Of a stretch of 64,000 bases of DNA, positions 46,683 through 53,600 are shown one piece after another. Each line of letters starts with the position of its first letter. Within the stretch, counting starts at the first letter, position 1. The DNA lies in NCBI GenBank assembly GCA_913063495.1, contig CAJXXT010000001.1:1-64000 (forward strand). Direction: 5' to 3'. The position numbers were made by a program, and so were the translations under genes. Source of the stretch: an uncultured Gammaproteobacteria bacterium. Its GTDB lineage: Bacteria > Pseudomonadota > Gammaproteobacteria > Pseudomonadales > Ketobacteraceae. A model generated the notes under the pieces. The model saw only the letters and a list, made by a program, of their open reading frames with translations, searched no databases and was not told the origin of the DNA.

Positions 46683-47432
46683 ATGAATATCAAAGCTAAA
46701 ACCACGTTACTTATCGCAAGCTTTTCATTAACCGGATGTATAGCCGATAGTCTGTGTGATGAATACAATACAATCCCCCTACCAGATAGAAATGAAAATG
46801 AGATTGCCGATTATCGATTTCAAGTTATTGGTGACTCAATTCTTAATTACCACAACATAACCTGCAAAAGTGTTGGCCATCGATTAGGGTTGAAACTTGA
46901 TGATAAAGTTTTAAACAACCCTATCATTGGCGCTAAGGTACATGAAATTCACCAACAATATATTCCCCCAGCGGAAGGTGAGCCTGATTACGAATACATC
47001 ATTGCTAACGGCGGACTTAATGATCTTGTTGCAAATGAAAAGGTAGGGTCACCAGAAGAAATACCATGCGACTGCAACGGCACCGTTGATCATGAGGCCT
47101 GCCTATTAGAAGTTGAAGATATCACTCTACGAATGAACGATGTTATTGGCACAATTCATTCAACATCAGATGCTACGATAGCACTTATGGCTTATTACCC
47201 TGCCGAGGTAACCAACTCTTTCATAGGTGAGTGTTTCCCATACGTTGAACAACTTAATGATAGTTACCGACAGCTAGCTGACAATAACGCTAAAGTGACA
47301 TTTATTGAAACCTATGGTGCAGGACACCCCATCATTCAAAAAGTAAACCAATTTGGAAAAGACAATTACCACCCAACGACAGTGGGGTCTGAACAAATGG
47401 CAACACAAATAAAATTTCAGCTTGATTTATGA
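46683..47432 (+). CDS. SGNH/GDSL hydrolase-like lipoprotein
   Basis: A 249-residue lipoprotein: signal sequence MNIKAKTTLLIASFS followed by the lipobox L-T-G-C at 16-19. SGNH blocks are visible as VIGDSILNY near 49, NGGLNDL near 108 and DNYHPT near 227, giving Ser, Asn and Asp/His. It probably acts as an esterase or deacylase in the periplasm or on the outer membrane. It is the only plus-strand gene inside the toxin island, divergent from giant gene B and convergent with the orphan cassettes of gene A. A second SGNH hydrolase gene borders the other end of the island at 19 kb. Confidence 0.78.
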   Translation: MNIKAKTTLLIASFSLTGCIADSLCDEYNTIPLPDRNENEIADYRFQVIGDSILNYHNITCKSVGHRLGLKLDDKVLNNPIIGAKVHEIHQQYIPPAEGEPDYEYIIANGGLNDLVANEKVGSPEEIPCDCNGTVDHEACLLEVEDITLRMNDVIGTIHSTSDATIALMAYYPAEVTNSFIGECFPYVEQLNDSYRQLADNNAKVTFIETYGAGHPIIQKVNQFGKDNYHPTTVGSEQMATQIKFQLDL

Positions 47433-47594
47433 CAGATAGCATACAAAAAATATTAGACCACCAATATTTTCTGTATGCTTATCAACTATCTATTTATGCT
47501 AAACAACCAATTAATAGCAACGACACCTGAAAATTTACTGGCTACTGTTGACCTTCAAATCCAGATGCAATCACATGAGGTTCATTCCCAGACA

Positions 47595-47623
47595 GCAACA
47601 AAGCACTGTCAGCTAAACCATCA
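47595..47623. repeat. 29-bp exact repeat of SGNH hydrolase gene sequence (other copy 19192-19220)
   Basis: The two copies agree at 36 of 37 positions when extended by 8 bases (one mismatch), 28.4 kb apart and in the same orientation and frame. This is far beyond chance for sequence of this complexity. Confidence 0.85.
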
Positions 47624-47858
47624 GCTTCTAGTAAATCCACATTTGGTATCACCCATGAACCGTTTAATCGAACGAATTTACTATTGCCCCCCAAAAAAAC
47701 ATCTGCAAAATTATCAAAGTTCATTCTCAACAAATGAAGAATTGTCTAGCACCTGGTTTGGTATTGGATCAATATCAAGTGGGTCATTTGAAAGATAACT
47801 GTCAGACCTGGCAAAAGGGTTATCGCCTATATCAGCAATAATATCCCTACGTGCTGCA

Positions 47859-47869
47859 CCGTTTGTACT
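47859..47869 (-). repeat. STNG junction repeat, copy 4 (orphan tip 4)
   Basis: AGTACAAACGG on the minus strand directly after the terminator T tract at 47873-47878. Confidence 0.85.
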
Positions 47870-47872
47870 ATC

Positions 47873-47910
47873 AAAAAACCCCTACAAGATTCCTCTTGCA
47901 GAGCCCCGAA
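47873..47910 (-). terminator. Intrinsic terminator after the pentapeptide-repeat immunity gene
   Basis: Minus strand: CTGCAAGA pairs with TCTTGTAG (one G-U pair) across GGAA, with further G-C/G-U pairs at the base, followed by TTTTTT. It stops transcription just before the STNG of orphan tip 4. Confidence 0.75.
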
Positions 47911-47934
47911 CTCACATTAAATCCAACACGGGCA

Positions 47935-48534
47935 TTACACCCAGATGATTTTTTCTATACCTGTGACCTCCGGTATATTTTCGATCCAGCTTGTTTCACC
48001 AGATGTAATCAAAGCTCCAGACAGTTCAATTCGCCCTGCAACAAGACCAGAAAACTGAGAACCAACCACATTCGATTCACTCATATTAATAGCCTTTGAT
48101 TTCATATTTTTAAAGCAAACCCTCTGTGCATTACTTCTGCTTATATACAGCTCTCCTACATTAACGTTAGCTAAGTTCACTTGACTCATCGTAGATTCCC
48201 CAGCCTGAAGCTTAAGTACATCTAAGCCTCCAAAATCAACACCCAGTAAGCTACTGCCATTTGCAAGAATTGATTCAGCTTTACAATTCGTAAACTTAGC
48301 GTAGTCCAATCTAGCAAAACAAAGATCCAACTGGGAAAACTCTAATCCAGTTAAATCTATACCACGTAAATCTAACTCATATTCACCTATATCATACCCT
48401 TTAAGAGCCGCAAGAGTTGCATCAGAAACATCACCACTGTCTACCAACTCTCTTCTTACCTTTTCTGCAATTTTACTGCCAGTATCCGTAAGCCAGCGAT
48501 CAACAACACCTTTATCATCAATATCTTTACTCAT
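47935..48534 (-). CDS. Pentapeptide-repeat-like protein, putative immunity protein of orphan tip 3
   Basis: A 199-residue soluble protein. After a helical N terminus (DRWLTDTGSKIAEKVRREL) it has irregular pentapeptide repeats with the A(D/N)LxX spacing: LDLRGIDLTGLEFSQLDLCFARLDYAKF, then SLLGVDFGGL, QVNLANVNV and INMSESNVVGSQFSGL, predicting a right-handed beta-helix. The start ATG overlaps the stop of the orphan toxin by one base (TGATG), so translation is coupled to it. I prefer ATG 48534 over a GTG at 48537. Pentapeptide-repeat proteins occur as immunity or target-protection proteins; here that role rests on position. Confidence 0.68.
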   Translation of the reverse strand: MSKDIDDKGVVDRWLTDTGSKIAEKVRRELVDSGDVSDATLAALKGYDIGEYELDLRGIDLTGLEFSQLDLCFARLDYAKFTNCKAESILANGSSLLGVDFGGLDVLKLQAGESTMSQVNLANVNVGELYISRSNAQRVCFKNMKSKAINMSESNVVGSQFSGLVAGRIELSGALITSGETSWIENIPEVTGIEKIIWV

Positions 48535-48755
48535 CACTCTGCCGCCTTAAAATAGGGGGTTGACACGTACTCGACTTGTGTTCTTCCTCTTTGACTCTTG
48601 TATACATACCCAACCTCTTTTATTCGCTCTAAGGGTATCCCTCCAGGAATAGTTTTCTTCCACTCAAAATGCAGAGGGTTGCCTTGACCACTGATGTTTC
48701 TAGTAACATCTGATAGGTCAGAAACCAATGAATCCCCCCCCCCAAGAGGGCACAT
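48534..48755 (-). CDS. C-terminal fragment of orphan toxin tip 3 (after the G10 frameshift)
   Basis: A 73-residue frame holding the last part of the tip: RNISGQGNPLHFEWKKTIPGG ... LERIKEVGYVYKS ... YVSTPYFKAAE. It joins the upstream frame only if the G10 run at 48734-48743 is one base shorter. Not expected to be an independent gene. Confidence 0.5.
   Translation of the reverse strand: MCPLGGGDSLVSDLSDVTRNISGQGNPLHFEWKKTIPGGIPLERIKEVGYVYKSQRGRTQVEYVSTPYFKAAE
48734..48743 (-). repeat. G10 homopolymer tract inside orphan toxin tip 3
   Basis: Ten consecutive Gs on the coding strand. Loss of one G would restore the toxin frame, so the tract is a candidate slippage site, or a place where the assembly may be wrong by one base. 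Confidence 0.85.
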
Positions 48756-48957
48756 TATCTAGTTTAAGAACTATACCTCCATTATCTGCCCAGGCAATCG
48801 CACCTGAATTTGCATTTCCTGCGCCTCCAGTTGCCCCCCTAAATGCTGAATTCTTATTACCATTAAGGTGCTTCAACAAGTCAACATCAGCCCCATTTGG
48901 ACTAATGCCATTATTTTCGATGATAGCATTCCATAGCGCTTCAGATCTTTCCCTACC

Positions 48958-49653
48958 TTATAAATTACCGGGAACAAAGCCTGTTACATCATCCGTACCA
49001 TGAAATAACGTTTCGTGAATTTTTCCCTCAACAAATGTGCCATCTGGCAACGTAGCGCTATTGACATTAAATCCCAGATCTAACACTCCATCACGGGGCA
49101 AATCTACAAATTCATCAAAGTAACGTGTTGCGCCATCAGTCTCATCATAATATCGCCTTAAATGGCTCGCGCCTTCCTCAATGAGATTTACGCTCCCTTT
49201 CAAGCCCAACCCCATTCCCATGGTACCAGCAGAAAGCACCATATCCATTCCGGCTTCCTGTTTATCTTTCATCGTGAGGAAATTGCCATTCAATGGATTA
49301 ACAACTGTTCCGTCATCAGTAGTAAAGGCCCCAAACAAGTCGCTACCAACTTGGGCTATAATGTTTCCAACCGGCTCAAATAAAACTGCATCCCAAAAAC
49401 TGTAGGATGCTGACGTTTCATTATTTACGATTCTATGGCGATCAAATTTACTGACAGGTGTAGACCCTGCTTCTCCCAACTTCAGGCGTATTTTCTCTTC
49501 GACTGTCAACGCTTTTATAGGAGGTAAATCAGTTCCGGCGCTTGCAAGCGCATAGGGGCTTCCATCCTCATTTTTCAACCAACCTTCATCATAATTAAGA
49601 TCGCGAGAGAAAGCTGGTAGAGGATCATAACTATTGCTCTTCCCGTTTGTACT
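48958..49653 (-). CDS. N-terminal fragment of orphan toxin tip 3 (junction to in-frame stop)
   Basis: About 231 codons from STNG to TAA. It contains a pretoxin region with a helical/hydrophobic part (FEPVGNIIAQVGSDLFGAF, DMVLSAGTMGMGLGL) and ends with the start of the presumed toxin domain. It is the part of the cassette most likely to be called as a separate gene; an internal ATG at 49578 (MKNEDGSPY) could be used. See the pseudogene entry for the whole cassette. Confidence 0.55.
   Translation of the reverse strand, partial: STNGKSNSYDPLPAFSRDLNYDEGWLKNEDGSPYALASAGTDLPPIKALTVEEKIRLKLGEAGSTPVSKFDRHRIVNNETSASYSFWDAVLFEPVGNIIAQVGSDLFGAFTTDDGTVVNPLNGNFLTMKDKQEAGMDMVLSAGTMGMGLGLKGSVNLIEEGASHLRRYYDETDGATRYFDEFVDLPRDGVLDLGFNVNSATLPDGTFVEGKIHETLFHGTDDVTGFVPGNL
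49642..49653 (-). repeat. STNG junction repeat, copy 5 (orphan tip 3)
   Basis: AGTACAAACGGG on the minus strand, preceded by the terminator stem at 49659-49693. Flanks match the unit at 22113-22178 for about 60-70 bp. Confidence 0.85.
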
Positions 49654-49654
49654 A

Positions 49655-49695
49655 ACAAGAAAGCCTCATTAGATTTTCTCCAACAAGGCTTTCTT
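49655..49695 (-). terminator. Intrinsic terminator between gene A immunity genes and orphan tip 3
   Basis: Minus strand: GAAAGCCT (complement of 49686-49693) pairs with AGGCTTTC (complement of 49659-49666) around an AT-rich loop, followed by TTGTT. Homologous to the terminator at 22130-22160. Confidence 0.7.
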
Positions 49696-49748
49696 TGTGA
49701 CTGTCACAGCCACTTACATCTTTAAATCGTAGTAAATTAGGGGATGCC

Positions 49749-50156
49749 CTAGTTATTTGTGTCCCCCTCGCTTCCCTTTTTCAGACTAAAGCACTCCAAT
49801 TCAAGCTTAAAATCTGTACTATCGTCACCGGGAGTATAAAAAACAAGTGATTCATTATCCCAACCTATTTCCCTTGACTGGAGTAAATCAGAATCAACAT
49901 CCAAACCAAAAACCAACTCAATATTCCTTTGCTTATCCTTTATTCGATACTCCTTCGATAGGATATCGGCAGATTTTGTATTGGACTTCCTTTTTAAAAA
50001 GACGCTCACACCATATTTATTACTACAAAAAGATCTCTCCTCCACTAATTGAGTGTTGATTTTTTCCTCGCCTCCTGGAATTTCAAAATACCAATATAAG
50101 ATATAAATAGGCAATACAGAAAAGATACCAACGAGAAAACTTCTTCCTTTATTCAT
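49749..50156 (-). CDS. Single-span membrane protein, second putative immunity protein of giant gene A
   Basis: A 135-residue protein: one transmembrane helix at residues 6-24 (FLVGIFSVLPIYILYWYF) and then a soluble domain of mixed charge with no recognised family. The start overlaps the stop of the preceding gene by 8 bp (ATGAATAA), so the two are translated together. The positive N terminus predicts that the soluble part faces the periplasm. Its place after the toxin tip suggests immunity against a toxin acting at or outside the inner membrane, or a lipoprotein-like accessory role; this is positional inference. Confidence 0.6.
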   Translation of the reverse strand: MNKGRSFLVGIFSVLPIYILYWYFEIPGGEEKINTQLVEERSFCSNKYGVSVFLKRKSNTKSADILSKEYRIKDKQRNIELVFGLDVDSDLLQSREIGWDNESLVFYTPGDDSTDFKLELECFSLKKGSEGDTNN

Positions 50157-50616
50157 CTGCGATATTCACTTTTATATCAATATCTTGAAACATTCCCACA
50201 TCGTTATGATGTCGAAAAACAACCTCGTTTTCATCCTCATTCCATTCTATTTTTCCAAAAACATCCCACGCGTGACTGCATCCAACACAATATTCTTTTA
50301 CCTTAAACACATTTGCCCCATCGGAAATTCTAGTCACCGAGATTTCATGGATCGGAAATATTTCATTATCAATCTCAATTTTTCCGCACTTTGATACCTT
50401 TCCCCTGTATTTCTTGTTCTTGGAATCAAGATAGATTGATCGTCCAATCCAATTTTGTTGGATACAAGCCTGGGATGAGTAATCTTTTCCATTTTTAACA
50501 ACTCCTTTCCCCGAAAAATAGGCAAGGATTCCTAATGAGACCAGGAATCCTAAACACCAAAAAAGAAAGGTGCCAATATAATTTACTACTTTTCTATTTT
50601 CCAAGTTTCTTTCCAT
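50149..50616 (-). CDS. Single-span membrane protein, putative immunity protein of giant gene A
   Basis: A 155-residue protein whose start lies 31 bp inside the end of the giant gene. Residues 13-36 form a transmembrane helix (IGTFLFWCLGFLVSLGILAYF); the rest is a beta-rich soluble domain with cysteines at C51, C77 and CVGC near 110, some of which could form disulfides if periplasmic. No family is recognised. Overlap with the toxin gene and coupling to the next gene, which has the same topology, make a cognate immunity role likely but unproven. Confidence 0.62.
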   Translation of the reverse strand: MERNLENRKVVNYIGTFLFWCLGFLVSLGILAYFSGKGVVKNGKDYSSQACIQQNWIGRSIYLDSKNKKYRGKVSKCGKIEIDNEIFPIHEISVTRISDGANVFKVKEYCVGCSHAWDVFGKIEWNEDENEVVFRHHNDVGMFQDIDIKVNIADE

Positions 50617-53600
50617 TCTGACTTATATTCAAATTCCTTAGCAACTCCAATCTCAGTCAAATATGCAGACAAACCGTCATGAAATTCAATCTTCTGACCA
50701 CCTCTCACAGGCAGCTCAGTCACATAGTTAACTCCAGCAGCTTTTTGTTCTGCAAACGACTCAAAATCCCAGTTATCAACTACCCCCCATGTCGTCTCTA
50801 TTTCAATCACGCCGCTATCATCAAGTATAATTTGACTACTAGACTTCAATTCGAATCTGTTATTCGCATACTTTAACCTTGCATTTGATTGCTCAGCTAA
50901 CAACGCTCCATCCTTAAGAATCATCCCATACTTATCAACATCACCCAACCAAACTTTAGAGAAAACATCTTTTGAGCTAAATTCCCCCCCGCTCCTTATA
51001 GAACCAGACTTTTCTATATCTAACACCATCATTTCCTTCATCTTATCCATTGCATAATTAACAATGGTTGATGTCTCATATATTTCCGAGTCTATTATCA
51101 GCGTTTCACCTAAATGAGACTGGTCAACGTATCGCTCGGTAAGTGCAGCAGCTTCCCAAAGCCCTTTCTCAGGGGAGAAAACCCCATCCTTCAGGCCCTC
51201 TAACCATTTGAATTTACCCCCTCGAGCCAATGAACGATTGAAATCAACCATAAATTCCTTCTCGGATTCATTAAAAGATTCACTATTCCTTGCTTTTTCG
51301 GTTAACAAATTCAAGCGCTCTTGAATATCTTCGATATCTCCCGTCGCGATATTATATGGAATATCTAAAACATCAGGCACCCAATCAGAAAGCCCTGCAA
51401 CTAAAACATCATCACCAAGATTCTCAAAAAGATCATCAGAATCTAATAAAGGTTTATCTCCGTATGACGCTTGCATTTCACCCATCAACATATCGCTTAA
51501 GGCTGTGTCGCCGTTTGTACTGTTCACACCAACTAACGTTTTCTTTGACTCTCCATTAACTATCTTAGTTTCCCATACCTTACCATTATCATCCGTAACC
51601 GTAAAACTTCCGCCTTCTTTCATCTTATCAACAATACCGTCCCCTATGGCTTGTCCAAAGGCATTCGCTGCAATTTGCTCATCCGTCTGCTTTCCGCCTT
51701 TACCCATGCCACGTATGATTTCCCGCTTAGCTATACCACTTACGGTACCGTTGATTGTTTTGCCTAACACATTGCCGTCAAGACTCGGAACTTGCACATA
51801 AGATGCCCCCATCGCTCCAGCGACACCAGCCCAGCTAAATTTCTCTCCAATTCCTGTAGCAGCATTAACGGCGTAGGATCCAACAGCTTGAACACCAGCC
51901 TTGGCCCAGCTGCCTTGCTTCGAAACATAGTTACCCGCAGTTCTAGAGTAGGACGACATCTTCTCAAAGAAAGTGGATGATTCACTAACTGTGGCGGCAG
52001 TTTTGGCCCCATTTGCCCATTGCCCAATACCTGCCGTCACTGCCGATGTTAAACCAGCCTGTCCCACCTGGCTCCAGGAAAAGTCATCTTGCACCCCAGC
52101 AGCCATTCCAACTAGCTGACCCGCAATATTACCAACCGCTCCAGCCACAAAGGCAATAGCTACAGTTGCCCCAAAACCAACCCCAGCTGTTCCTGCCATC
52201 ACGGCAGACCCGATGGCAAACAAACTACCACCAACCCCAGCCCCTACCGTTGCAAAGGCTGCTGCTGCAGCTCCTGCAGTAAATATTGATGCAACAATAA
52301 CAATAATAATGATCAGAATCTGAGCAACACCACAACCACCTCCATCTTCTTTAGGTGGTGGTGCAATTGGCATCGTTGGCGTTGTATCACCAATAATGCT
52401 GCTCGGGTTATACGGTTTAAAGGTATCCGAAGCGTTTCTCACATTGGATATACTGTTAGGGATTATCAAAGTCTGGCCAGCTTTTAACGCATCGCCAGCA
52501 CTTAACCCATTAGCTTCCCCAATTAAGTACCAAAGTGATGAATCTCCCCAAACACTTACTGCTACGTTTTGTAATGTTTCCCCGTTTCGGTTAACCGTGT
52601 AACTACCTGGAGCTGCAGACGGATAGTTGTCATTGATAGCTGAGAAATTATAGTCTATATCTAAGCCGTCAATTTCACCGTTAGTTGCTACCCCTTGACC
52701 GTTAGCGTAGAAGTAAAACTGCTGCTTATTACCTTCATCAACCCTAACCGTTTTAATAAATTGACCTTGGCTATTAGAGATAAAGTAACGGTCTTTTGTT
52801 TTTCCATCGTCCGTATGCTGGTCATCAACACGTTGTAAATTACCATTTACATCATAATGATTCTTGACGGTGCCATCGAGTAACTTACCCGAAGTCTCTT
52901 TGCCTTCTGTTCTATCCGCTTTAATACCATTATTGCCTATAAAGCTATACGTATACTCAATCTTCGCACTCTCACTGGTATACGTATACGCCCTCATTCC
53001 AGCGCCATCATATTCATATTTATCAAGCGTTAAACTAGCACTTACACCTGCGCCCTTGATAGCTGCAAACAAATTCTCATCGTCAATATCAATACCCTGA
53101 CCCAACACACCCGCGATTTCATTAAAGTCATAATAACGCGTTGCCGTGGTACGCCCAGCAGTATCGTATTCCGTCAATATTACTTGAGAAGGTGTGTCGC
53201 CTAATTTTGCATAACCGTCTTCATCAGTTTCAGCGGTATAGTCGTAGTTAAACTGTATTGTCATACGACCTAGACGGTCATAATGTTTTTTACTGACAAA
53301 ACCACCATTGCCTTGGTCGGAAATCACCGTGGCCTGGTGACGATTATCGGCATCATAAAGATACTTTTCTGTCGTAGTTACAATTGCATCATCTTTAAGA
53401 TAACGCACCGCGGATACACGATTACCAGCAGCATCATAGACAAGTGATTGGCTTTTCTCATTCTTTGTAATAACAATGTTACTTGTGCCATTTCCTTGAT
53501 CTTGAAGCTGGCCCTGACTAACGGTAAGTCTATCCATTTCATCAAATGCATACCAAAGCTTGTCTTGCTCAACAGTGTCAACAACACGAGAAACAGCTCG

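Larger units (their letters stand above)
47542..47869 (-). pseudogene. Orphan toxin tip 4 remnant with an SGNH-hydrolase-like fragment
   Basis: From 47869 the minus strand reads STNGAARRDIIADIG and on to SFVENEL before a stop near 47715. A second frame then carries a 63-codon open segment (47542-47733) containing DNFADVFLGG and DLLEADGLADSALL. Bases 47595-47623 are identical to 19192-19220 of the SGNH hydrolase gene, in the same reading frame (LLEDDGLADSALL there). No complete domain remains, no immunity gene follows, and no start codon precedes STNG. It is best read as the oldest, most decayed cassette of the gene A array. Confidence 0.65.
48534..49653 (-). pseudogene. Orphan toxin tip 3, interrupted by a stop codon and a G10 frameshift
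   Basis: Starting at STNG (49653), an open frame runs through NSYDPLPAFSRDLNYDEGW to HETLFHGTDDVTGFVPGNL and stops at TAA (48958-48960). The same frame continues past the stop with GRERSEALWNAIIENNG ... NKNSAFRGATGGAGNANSG until a G10 run (48734-48743) shifts it; with nine Gs it would join the 73-residue C-terminal piece without a break. The composite domain (F-H-G-T, F-R-G-A-T, late strand-rich part with V-P-S-W and I-P-x-x-x-I) loosely resembles ADP-ribosyltransferase-like toxins, unverified. No start codon lies before STNG; an in-frame TGA is four codons upstream. A gene for a coupled putative immunity protein follows. Confidence 0.72.

Noticed and set aside
47475..47798. Plus-strand gene of about 107 codons
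   Set aside because: It lies antisense to the orphan tip 4 remnant, has no ribosome-binding site or recognisable motif, and its composition is that of a shadow frame.
48958..49653. Selenocysteine or programmed read-through at the stop of orphan tip 3
   Set aside because: The stop is TAA, there is no SECIS-like hairpin, and a second lesion (G10) lies downstream; decay or phase variation is simpler.
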